A stretch of 39,632 nt of DNA, taken from Kitasatospora griseola. GTDB lineage: Bacteria; Actinomycetota; Actinomycetes; Streptomycetales; Streptomycetaceae. Shown piece by piece: positions 33,074 through 39,632 of this stretch. The notes under the pieces are model-generated. The model ran no database searches. It saw nothing but the letters and a program-made list of their open reading frames with translations, and was not told the DNA's origin. Numbering within the stretch: position 1 is the first letter of the stretch; each line of letters starts with the position of its first letter. Location: NCBI RefSeq assembly GCF_014648555.1, contig NZ_BMRI01000009.1, forward strand, positions 127,629-167,260, read 5' to 3'. Position numbers and translations under genes: made by a program.

Positions 33074-36000
33074 ATGGAACGCCAGCAGCGGATGCGTCCG
33101 ATCGACCCCCGGCTGCTGGCGTACGCCCGCACCACCCGCGCCTTCCTCGCCGGCTCCGTGCTGCTCGGCGGGGTGGGCGCGGCCCTGCTGGTCGTCCAGG
33201 CCGCGCTGATCGCCGACCTGGTGGTGCGGGCCTTCCAGCGCGGCCAGTCCCCGCTGTGGGGGCCGCTGCTCGGCCTCGCCGCCGTCACCGTCGGCCGGGC
33301 GCTGGTCGCCTGGCTGACCGAACTCACCGCCCACCGCTCGGTCGCCACCGTCAAGTCCACCCTGCGCCGCCGCCTGCTCGACCACGCCACCGCGCTCGGC
33401 CCCGGCTACCTGACCGGCCGCCGCACCGGCGAGCTGGCCACCCTCGCCACCCGCGGCGTCGACGCCCTCGACGACTACTTCGCCCGCTACCTGCCGCAAC
33501 TCGCCCTGGCCGTGGTCGTCCCGCTGGTGGTGCTGGCCCGGATCCTCGGCGCCGACTGGGAGTCCGCCGCGATCATCTGCGTGACGCTGCCGCTGATCCC
33601 GCTGTTCATGATCCTGATCGGCTACGCCACCCAGGCCCGCACCGACCGCCAGTTCGCCGGACTGTCCCGGCTCTCCCACCACTTCCTCGACGTGGTGGCC
33701 GGCCTGCCCACCCTCAAGGTCTTCGGCCGGGCCAAGACCCAGGCCGCCGCGATCGGCCGGATCACCGAGGACTACCGCCGCGCCACCCTGCGCACCCTGC
33801 GCCTGGCCTTCGTCTCGTCCTTCGCGCTGGAACTGCTCTCCACCCTCTCCGTCGCCCTGGTCGCCGTGTCCATCGGCTTCCGGCTGGTGGGCGGCACCCT
33901 CGACCTGGAGACCGGCCTGCTGGTGCTGGTCCTCGCCCCCGAGGTCTACCTGCCGCTGCGCCAGGTCGGCGCGCTCTACCACTCCAGCGCCGAGGGCCTG
34001 GCCGCCGCCGGGAAGATCTTCGAGGTGCTGGAGACCCCGCTGCCCGGGACCGGCCGCCGCCCCGCCCCGCCGGTCGCCGGCGTCGACCTGCGGATCGAAG
34101 GGCTGACGGTCCGCCACCCCGGCCGCGCGCAGGACGCCCTGCACGAGGTCTCCCTGGTGGTGCCCGCCGGACGCACCACCGTGCTGACCGGGCCCAGCGG
34201 AGCCGGCAAGACCACCCTGGTGAACGCCGTGCTCGGCTTCGTCCGCCCGGACGCCGGCCGGGTGCTGATCGGCGACCAGCCGCTCGCCGACACCGACCTG
34301 GCGAGCTGGCACGCCCAACTCGCCTGGGTCCCGCAGCACCCCCACCTGTTCGCCGGCACCGTCGCCGAGAACGTCCGGCTGGCCCGCCCCGACGCCACCG
34401 ACACCGAACTCGCCGCCGCCCTCGCCGCCGCCCGGGTCGACTTCGCCGACCCCGGCACCCGGCTCGCCGAGAACGGCCACGGCCTGTCCGCCGGCCAGCG
34501 CCAGCGCCTCGCCCTGGCCCGCGCGCTGCTCGCCGACCGCCCGTTGCTGGTGCTGGACGAGCCCACCGCGCACCTCGACCCCGTCACCGAGGCCGCCCTG
34601 CTGGAGACCCTCGGCCGGCTCGACCGCACCGTGCTGCTGATCACCCACCGGCCCGCGCTGGTCGCCCTCGCCGATCACCACGTTCAGCTGCCCGGCACGG
34701 CCGCCGTCGCCGCCCCGGCGATCCCGGCTCCGGCCGCGCAGCCCGCCGCGCCCCGGCCCGCCGCGCCCCGGCCCGCGGGCGAGGAGGAACCGCCCGCCGA
34801 GCCGGCCGCGAAGCCCCGGCTGTGGCCCGCCGTGCTGCTGGGCTCGCTCGCCCTCGGCTGCGCCGTCGCGCTGATGGGCACCTCCGGCTGGCTGATCTCC
34901 CGCGCCTCGCAGATGCCGCCCGTGCTGTACCTGATGGTGGCCGTCACCTCGGTCCGGGCGTTCGGCATCGGCCGCAGCGTGTTCCGCTACGCCGAGCGGC
35001 TGGTCTCGCACGACGCCGTGCTGAAGGCCCTCGGCGGGATCCGCACCGCCGTCTACCGCCGGCTGGAGCAGCTCGCCCCGGCCGGACTCCCGCAGTTCCG
35101 GCGCGGCGACCTGCTGTCCCGGCTGGTCGCCGACGTGGACGCCGTGCAGGACTTCCACCTGCGCTGGCGGCTGCCCGCCGCCGTCGCCGCCGTGGTGTCG
35201 CTGGCCGCCTCCGCCGCCCTCGCCGCCTTCCTGCCGCTCGCCGGACTGGTGCTCGCCGTCGGCCTGCTGCTCGCCGGGGCCGTCGTCCCCGCGCTGGAGC
35301 GCCGGATCTCCGGTCGCACCGAACGCCGGCACGCCCCCGCCAAGGGCGAACTGGCGACCGCCGTGCTGGACACCCTGACCGGCACCGCCGAACTGACCGT
35401 CGCCGGCGCCCTCCCCGCCCGGCTGCGCGCCACCCGCGGCGCCGACGCCGAGCTGACCCGGCTGGCCGGGCGCTCCGCCGCGTCCGGCGCGCTCTCGGCG
35501 GGCCTGGTCGCCCTGGTCTCCGGCCTGACGGTGGTGGCCGCCGCCGCGGTCGGCGTCCGCGGCGTCGCCTCCGGCGCGCTGCCGGGCGTCTGCCTGGCGG
35601 TGGTGGTGCTGACGCCGCTCGCCGCGTTCGAGGCGGTTGCCGGGATGCCCACCGCGGTGCGGTTCCGCGAGCGCGCCCGGGCCTCCCGGGAACGCCTCGC
35701 CGAGGTGCTGGCCTCGCCCCTGCCGGTGGTCGAGCCGGCCTCGCCGAAGACCCTGCCCGCCGAGCAACTGCCCATCCGGGTCAGCGACCTGACCGCCCGG
35801 TGGCCCGGCTCCGCACGCGACGCGCTGCGCGGCGTCGACCTGGAACTGCGGCCCGGCCGGCGGGTCGCCGTGGTCGGCCCGTCCGGCTCCGGCAAGACCA
35901 CGCTCGCGCACGTGCTGCTGCGCTTCGTCGAACCGTCCGCCGGCTCGGTGCGGCTGGCCGACGACGGCCCCGACGCCGTCGACACCCGCGAGCTGGCCGG

Positions 36001-36541
36001 CGAGGACGTCCGCCGGGTGATCGGCCTGTGCGCCCAGGACGCGCACGTCTTCGACAGCTCGGTGCGGGAGAACCTGCGTCTCGCCCGCCCCGACGCCGAC
36101 GAGTCGCGGCTGCGCGCCGCGCTCGCCCGGGCCCGGCTGCTGGACTGGGTGGACGGCCTGCCCGAAGGCCTGGACACCATGGTCGGCGAGCACGGCGCCC
36201 GACTCTCCGGCGGCCAGCGCCAACGCCTCGCCCTGGCCCGCGCGCTGCTCGCGGACTTCCCCGTGCTGATCCTCGACGAGCCCGCCGAGCACCTCGACGT
36301 CGCCACCGCCGACGCGCTCACCGCCGACCTGCTGGCCGCCACCGAGGGCCGCACCACCCTGCTGATCACCCACCGGCTCGCGGGCCTGGACGACAGCACC
36401 GTGGACGAGGTGCTGGTGCTGGACGACGGCCGGGTAGTGGAGCGCGGCCGCTGGTCGCGGCTGGCGACCCGCCCCGGCGGCCGGCTCGCCGCGATGCTGG
36501 CCCGGGAACGGGAGGGCGAGGCCCACCGGGTCGCCGCCTGA
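33074..36541 (+). CDS. cydCD: fused CydD-CydC ABC transporter
   Basis: 1155 residues in two homologous halves. Half 1: six helices (about 25-310), Walker A GPSGAGKTTLV (about 373-381), signature LSAGQRQRLALARALL, Walker B LLVLDEPTAHLD. An Ala/Pro linker (about 540-580) joins half 2: helices (about 590-870), Walker A GPSGSGKTTLAH (about 935), signature LSGGQRQRLALARALL, LILDEPAEHLD. The first half has the degenerate signature LSAGQ. CydDC is a heterodimer in E. coli that exports thiols or binds heme and is needed to assemble cytochrome bd; the fused form is common in Streptomyces. AGGAG sits 8 bases before the ATG, and cydB ends 24 bases before. Confidence 0.96.
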   Translation: MERQQRMRPIDPRLLAYARTTRAFLAGSVLLGGVGAALLVVQAALIADLVVRAFQRGQSPLWGPLLGLAAVTVGRALVAWLTELTAHRSVATVKSTLRRRLLDHATALGPGYLTGRRTGELATLATRGVDALDDYFARYLPQLALAVVVPLVVLARILGADWESAAIICVTLPLIPLFMILIGYATQARTDRQFAGLSRLSHHFLDVVAGLPTLKVFGRAKTQAAAIGRITEDYRRATLRTLRLAFVSSFALELLSTLSVALVAVSIGFRLVGGTLDLETGLLVLVLAPEVYLPLRQVGALYHSSAEGLAAAGKIFEVLETPLPGTGRRPAPPVAGVDLRIEGLTVRHPGRAQDALHEVSLVVPAGRTTVLTGPSGAGKTTLVNAVLGFVRPDAGRVLIGDQPLADTDLASWHAQLAWVPQHPHLFAGTVAENVRLARPDATDTELAAALAAARVDFADPGTRLAENGHGLSAGQRQRLALARALLADRPLLVLDEPTAHLDPVTEAALLETLGRLDRTVLLITHRPALVALADHHVQLPGTAAVAAPAIPAPAAQPAAPRPAAPRPAGEEEPPAEPAAKPRLWPAVLLGSLALGCAVALMGTSGWLISRASQMPPVLYLMVAVTSVRAFGIGRSVFRYAERLVSHDAVLKALGGIRTAVYRRLEQLAPAGLPQFRRGDLLSRLVADVDAVQDFHLRWRLPAAVAAVVSLAASAALAAFLPLAGLVLAVGLLLAGAVVPALERRISGRTERRHAPAKGELATAVLDTLTGTAELTVAGALPARLRATRGADAELTRLAGRSAASGALSAGLVALVSGLTVVAAAAVGVRGVASGALPGVCLAVVVLTPLAAFEAVAGMPTAVRFRERARASRERLAEVLASPLPVVEPASPKTLPAEQLPIRVSDLTARWPGSARDALRGVDLELRPGRRVAVVGPSGSGKTTLAHVLLRFVEPSAGSVRLADDGPDAVDTRELAGEDVRRVIGLCAQDAHVFDSSVRENLRLARPDADESRLRAALARARLLDWVDGLPEGLDTMVGEHGARLSGGQRQRLALARALLADFPVLILDEPAEHLDVATADALTADLLAATEGRTTLLITHRLAGLDDSTVDEVLVLDDGRVVERGRWSRLATRPGGRLAAMLAREREGEAHRVAA

Positions 36542-36606
36542 CGGGTGCCGCGCCCGGCGTTCCGGACGAACCGGGGCGCAACGACTCGAACATGCACACT
36601 GGTGGC

Positions 36607-38388
36607 ATGGATCAGCCGGCCGCCGAGAACGGCCCACCGCGCATTCCCGAGATCTCCTCGCTCGGGTTGGACACCCTGGTCACCGAGGTCTCCGAGCGCC
36701 TGCAGTCGGCCGCCGCGGTCGCCGACCGGATGCAGCGCCTGCTGGAGGCCGTCGTCTCGGTCGGCGCCGGCCTCGATCCGCACACCACCCTGCAGCGGAT
36801 CGCCTCCGGCGCCGCCGAACTGGTCGACGCCCGGTACGCCGCGCTCGGCGTGGTCAACCCGCACGGCGGCGGCCTGTCCGACTTCATCCACATCGGCGTC
36901 GACGACGCCACCGCCCACCGGATCGGCCGGCTGCCGGCCGGACGCGGCATCCTCGGCGCGCTGATCGACGACCCGCGGTCGCTGCGGCTGACCGACCTGT
37001 CCACCGACCCGCGCGCGGTCGGCTTCCCGCCCGGACACCCGTCGATGGTGTCCTTCCTGGGCGTGCCGATCCGGGTCCGCGGCGAGGTGTTCGGCAACCT
37101 CTACCTGACCGAGAAACAGGGCGGCGGCTCCTTCACCCCCGAGGACGAGCAGGTGGTGCTGGCGCTGGCCGCCGCCGCGGGCGTCGCGATCGAGAACTCC
37201 CGGCTGTACGAGGAGGGGCGCCGCCGCGAACGCTGGATCACCGGCGCGGCGGCCGTCACCACCTCGCTGCTCTCCACCGACGAGGCGAGGATCGCGCTGA
37301 CCGTCGCCGCCGAACAGGTCCGCGAACTCGCCGAGGGCGCGCTCGGCATGGTCCTGCTGCCGGCCGGCGAGGACCGGATGCGGGTCGCGCACGCCTCCGG
37401 CGAACGGGCCGACTACCTGACCGGCGAACTTCTCCCCGAACACGGCCTCGCGCCCCGGCTGCTGGCCGGTGAGACCGTCCGCCTGGACGACCTGGCGGCC
37501 GCCCCCGAGATCGCCTCGGACAGTCAGTTCGACCGGCTGGCACGGGGGTTCGGGCCGGCCATGGCGGTCCCGATGGTGTCCTCCGGGCGAGTCCTGGGCG
37601 CGCTCTGCGTCTGGCGCGAGGCCGGCGCCGCGCCGTTCACCGGCACCGAACGGAAACTCGCCCAGACCTTCGCCGCACAGGCCGCGCTGGCCCTGCGGCT
37701 GGCCGAGTACCAGCTCAACCAGCAGCGCCTGGCGGTCTTCCAGGATCGCGACCGGATCGCCCGCGACCTGCACGACCTGGTCATCCAACGCCTGTTCGCC
37801 ACCGGCATGATGCTGGAGTCGGCGGCCCGCCGGGCCGTCGTCCCCGAGGTCAAGGAACGCATCGGCCAGGCCGTGGACGAACTCGACGCCACCATCCAGG
37901 AAGTCCGCACCACCATCTACGCGCTCCAGCACGGCGACACCGACGACGAACCCGACACCCTGCGCACCCGGGTCCTGCGCGAGGGCAGCCAGGCCGCGGC
38001 AGCCCTCGGCTTCCGGCCCAGCATCACCTTCACCGGCCCGGTGGAGAGCCTGGTCGGCGAACAGGCCTCCCGCCAACTGCTTGCCGCACTGCGGGAGATG
38101 CTCTCCAACACCGCCCGGCACGCCCGCGCCTCCCACGTCGCGGTCGAACTCGACGCCACCGTCCACCTCGGCCCCGACGGCCGCCCCGTCCCGCCCGACC
38201 CCGCCCACCCGGGCCTCCCCGGCGTCCTCCTCACCGTCACCGACGACGGCGTCGGCATCCCCGCCGACGGCCGCCGCTCCGGCCTCCGCAACCTCACCCG
38301 CCGCGCCGAAGCCCTCGGCGGCGACGCCTGGCACGAACCCGGCCCCCACACCAGGGGCACCCGGGTCCGCTGGACGGCACGCCTCTGA
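36607..38388 (+). CDS. DevS/DosS-like GAF-GAF sensor histidine kinase
   Basis: 593 residues from ATG 36607; an ATG at 36592 would add five. The first GAF domain (about 55-200) is very close to mycobacterial DosS: ELVDARYAALGVVN, LPAGRGILGALIDDP, then GFPPGHPSMVSFLGVPIRVR and EVFGNLYLTEK. His144 in GFPPGHPSM falls where DosS has its proximal heme ligand His149. A second GAF domain (about 215-360) precedes a HisKA_3 helix with His389 (DRIARDLHDLVIQRLFATG) and a HATPase (LREMLSNTARHARA; DDGVGIP). It is therefore a likely heme-based O2, NO or redox sensor. It lies 65 bases after cydCD on the same strand; its response regulator is not in the window. Confidence 0.9.
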   Translation: MDQPAAENGPPRIPEISSLGLDTLVTEVSERLQSAAAVADRMQRLLEAVVSVGAGLDPHTTLQRIASGAAELVDARYAALGVVNPHGGGLSDFIHIGVDDATAHRIGRLPAGRGILGALIDDPRSLRLTDLSTDPRAVGFPPGHPSMVSFLGVPIRVRGEVFGNLYLTEKQGGGSFTPEDEQVVLALAAAAGVAIENSRLYEEGRRRERWITGAAAVTTSLLSTDEARIALTVAAEQVRELAEGALGMVLLPAGEDRMRVAHASGERADYLTGELLPEHGLAPRLLAGETVRLDDLAAAPEIASDSQFDRLARGFGPAMAVPMVSSGRVLGALCVWREAGAAPFTGTERKLAQTFAAQAALALRLAEYQLNQQRLAVFQDRDRIARDLHDLVIQRLFATGMMLESAARRAVVPEVKERIGQAVDELDATIQEVRTTIYALQHGDTDDEPDTLRTRVLREGSQAAAALGFRPSITFTGPVESLVGEQASRQLLAALREMLSNTARHARASHVAVELDATVHLGPDGRPVPPDPAHPGLPGVLLTVTDDGVGIPADGRRSGLRNLTRRAEALGGDAWHEPGPHTRGTRVRWTARL

Positions 38389-38396
38389 GGCCGTGA

Positions 38397-38416
38397 CGAG
38401 GCGTCAGGCCGCCTCG
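38397..38416. terminator. hairpin between the kinase and the antitoxin locus
   Basis: CGAGGCG-TCAGGC-CGCCTCG: a 7-base stem with a 6-base loop, 9 bases after the kinase stop. The loop carries the stop codon of the minus-strand toxin fragment, so the element may end transcription from both sides. Confidence 0.7.
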
Positions 38417-38481
38417 ACCGCCCGCAGCTTGCCCGCGTTCCGTGCGATTTCCTCGCTGTCGAGCACCAGCGTTCCGCTCAC
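38404..38481 (-). pseudogene. 25-codon N-terminal remnant of a PIN-domain (VapC) toxin
   Basis: GTG at 38481 overlaps the antitoxin stop (GTGA) and reads VSGTLVLDSEEIARNAGKLR then AVEAA and a stop. The SGTLVLDSE start, with the first PIN Asp, is typical of actinobacterial VapC toxins, which have about 130 residues. The rest, including the other catalytic acids, is missing. Confidence 0.75.
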
Positions 38482-38759
38482 GCGGCATCCGCGGAGCCGG
38501 CGCCTCCGGGGTGCGCGGCATGGTGGGAGCGGACGCGTTCGACCAGGGCCGCGACCTCGGCCGGGTCGATCGGGCCGTGCTCGTCCTCGGCGGCGGCGAT
38601 GTATTCGTCGATCGCCTCCCGCTGCAACTGCCGCTGGACGGCCTCCTCGACGTAGGGGGAGACGCCCTGCTTTCCGGCGCGCGCCCGGATCGCCTCAAGG
38701 GTCTCGGCCCGCAGGGAGACGGTGGTCACCCTGGTCCGGCCGGGGCGGGAGCTTTCCAT
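38478..38759 (-). CDS. ribbon-helix-helix (CopG/VapB-like) antitoxin
   Basis: 93 residues from ATG 38759. The first 45 residues form a ribbon-helix-helix: RTRVTTVSLRAETLEAIRAR is the strand plus helix 1, then QGVSPYVEEAVQRQLQ. The C-terminal part (AIDEYIAAAEDEHGPIDPAE ... LVERVRSHHAAH) is the toxin-binding arm typical of antitoxins of VapC-type PIN toxins. An in-frame ATG at 38780 adds seven residues; neither start has a ribosome-binding site. The stop overlaps the toxin GTG. Because the toxin is cut short, the antitoxin is now an orphan that may act only as a DNA-binding protein or protect against related toxins. Confidence 0.82.
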   Translation of the reverse strand: MESSRPGRTRVTTVSLRAETLEAIRARAGKQGVSPYVEEAVQRQLQREAIDEYIAAAEDEHGPIDPAEVAALVERVRSHHAAHPGGAGSADAA

Positions 38760-38764
38760 GGAAA
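38753..38764. promoter_or_regulatory. palindrome over the antitoxin start codon
   Basis: TTTCCATGGAAA is a perfect 12-base palindrome that includes the ATG at 38759. Ribbon-helix-helix antitoxins bind palindromes at their own promoters, so it is a candidate operator. It stands out in this GC-rich DNA by its A/T content. Confidence 0.4.
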
Positions 38765-38794
38765 AAGTGTAGTAATCCATGTGTGAAAACCGGA

Positions 38795-38812
38795 GGCCCG
38801 CGCCGTCGGGCC
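38795..38812 (-). terminator. hairpin downstream of the HAD gene
   Basis: GGCCCG-CGCCGT-CGGGCC: a 6-base stem and 6-base loop, 12 bases after the HAD stop on the minus strand and just before the antitoxin promoter. Confidence 0.6.
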
Positions 38813-38823
38813 GTGACGGTCCG

Positions 38824-39632
38824 TCAGAGCAGGGTTTCGATGACGGCCGCGACGCCGTCCTGGTCGTTGCCGACGGTGTGGCGGGTGACCGAGGCGAGGA
38901 CCAGGGGGTGGGCGTTGGCGACGGCGTAGGACTGGCCGGCCCAGGCGAGCATTTCGAGGTCGTTGGGCATGTCGCCGAAGGCGATGACTTCGGTGGCGTC
39001 GATGCCGTGCTGGGCGCACCAGCGGGCCAGGCTGCTGGCCTTGGTGACGCCGGGGGCGCTGATCTCGACCAGCGGGATGGGGCTGGAGCGGGTGACCTCG
39101 GCGAGCGGGCCGACGGCGGCGCGGGCGCGGTCGAGGAACTCGTCGGGGGACAGGTCGGGGTGCTTGCCCAGGAGCTTGAACAGGCCGTCGACCTGGCCGG
39201 AGGCGAGCAGTTCGGTGGCCGGGCCGACCGGGTGGTCGGTCTCGGACTCGCCGAGGAAGACGGTGTACCCGGGCTCCCGGGCGAAGCCGTCCGGGAACTC
39301 GAACGCGAAGGCGGTGTCGGGCAGTTCGGCGCGCAGCCGCTCGACGACGGTGACCGTGTCGGCGCGGTCCAGCGGGCTGGTCTCCAGCAGTTCGCCGCGT
39401 CGGACGTCGACCACCGCGCCGCCGTTGGAGCAGATCGCCACCCCGTGGCCGCCGATGTGCGGGCCGAGGTGGCGCATCCAGCGCGGCGGGCGGCCGGTGA
39501 CGAACACCACCTGCAGCCCGGCGGCCTCGGCGGCGGCCAGGGCGGCCGCCGTCCGGGCGGAGACCGTCCCGCCGGGGCACAGCAGGGTGCCGTCGAGGTC
39601 GGTGGCGATCAGGCGGGGGCGCGGGGAGGCGG
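38824..39632 (-). CDS. HAD-superfamily (Cof-type) phosphatase, 5' end outside the window
   Basis: The open frame runs off the right edge; 269 residues are visible. Motif 1 is LIATDLDGTLL close to the edge, so only about 10 residues or fewer are likely missing. Motif 2 is the Thr of VVFVTGRP, and motif 4 is VIAFGDMPNDLEMLAW with the lysine (motif 3) in TKASSLARW. The large cap between motifs 2 and 3 and the GDMPNDxEML sequence mark the Cof/IIB subfamily, which dephosphorylates sugar phosphates and similar metabolites. A GTG at 39510 is internal because DLDGTLL lies upstream of it. The physiological substrate is unknown. Confidence 0.92.
   Translation of the reverse strand, partial: ASPRPRLIATDLDGTLLCPGGTVSARTAAALAAAEAAGLQVVFVTGRPPRWMRHLGPHIGGHGVAICSNGGAVVDVRRGELLETSPLDRADTVTVVERLRAELPDTAFAFEFPDGFAREPGYTVFLGESETDHPVGPATELLASGQVDGLFKLLGKHPDLSPDEFLDRARAAVGPLAEVTRSSPIPLVEISAPGVTKASSLARWCAQHGIDATEVIAFGDMPNDLEMLAWAGQSYAVANAHPLVLASVTRHTVGNDQDGVAAVIETLL

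Noticed and set aside
33256..36606. Plus-strand open frame extending the sensor kinase upstream through cydCD
   Set aside because: The upstream part is Arg/Pro-rich and overlaps cydCD in another frame; kinase homology begins after the ATG at 36607.
31517..36637. Minus-strand open frame of about 1,700 codons opposite cydA-cydB-cydCD
   Set aside because: Low-complexity Gly/Gln/His/Arg translation with no motifs; a mirror of the sense codons.

Overview
The window is very GC-rich DNA with long, mostly unidirectional gene blocks, many GTG starts, ATGA stop/start overlaps and strong third-position G/C bias. Together with an SsgR-SsgA-like pair, a DUF5326-like protein, short-Q-loop cytochrome bd with a fused CydDC transporter, TrpB2 and a parS-like 14-mer, this points to a Streptomycetaceae chromosome (Streptomyces or Kitasatospora), probably in the central, origin-proximal part. 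From memory, the order ssgR-ssgA ... thiC ... LacI-hisC ... cydAB-cydCD-GAF kinase resembles the SCO3925-SCO3948 stretch of S. coelicolor; no alignment was run.

Layout. 1-2843: branched-chain 2-oxoacid dehydrogenase E1-alpha (cut by the window edge), E1-beta and E2, translationally coupled, with a parS-like site inside the E2 gene. 3028-4419: flavohemoglobin-like protein. 4441-6729: Nudix hydrolase, then IclR-type ssgR and ssgA. 6834-8718: holin/YvlD-like membrane protein, cupin, TenA thiaminase II and a small membrane protein. 8715-9174: scar in which the head of a ketosynthase III gene is joined to the tail of another gene. 9316-11204: flotillin-like protein with a small NfeD-type OB protein. 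11298-13302: promoter, TPP riboswitch, thiC and terminator. 13311-17151: region of gene turnover with a frameshifted PIN toxin fragment, two beheaded genes lying head to head, and a decayed Lrp/AsnC regulator, interspersed with an intact SecD-head lipoprotein and an M20 amidohydrolase. 17165-20895: membrane protein with 57-residue repeats, metallophosphoesterase and LacI regulator. 21183-23648: hisC and trpB2. 23845-30216: MacA/MacB-type export system, a Gly-rich DUF5666-like protein and a response regulator/kinase pair. 30384-38388: Rex operator, cydA, cydB, cydCD and a DevS/DosS-like GAF kinase that keeps the heme-ligand histidine. 38404-38759: ribbon-helix-helix antitoxin whose PIN toxin is cut to 25 residues. 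38824 to the end: HAD phosphatase (5' end outside).

How the genes work together. The dehydrogenase operon converts branched-chain oxoacids to acyl-CoA starters for fatty acids. thiC under TPP control and TenA make and salvage the thiamine pyrimidine; TPP is also the cofactor of the dehydrogenase E1. The cyd genes form a complete low-oxygen respiratory module: NADH/NAD sensing by Rex at the promoter, oxidase subunits, the transporter needed for assembly, and a putative heme-based gas or redox sensor kinase next door. The MacAB genes and the two-component pair look like an envelope-stress or export unit. I saw no tRNA, rRNA, CRISPR array or intact insertion sequence.
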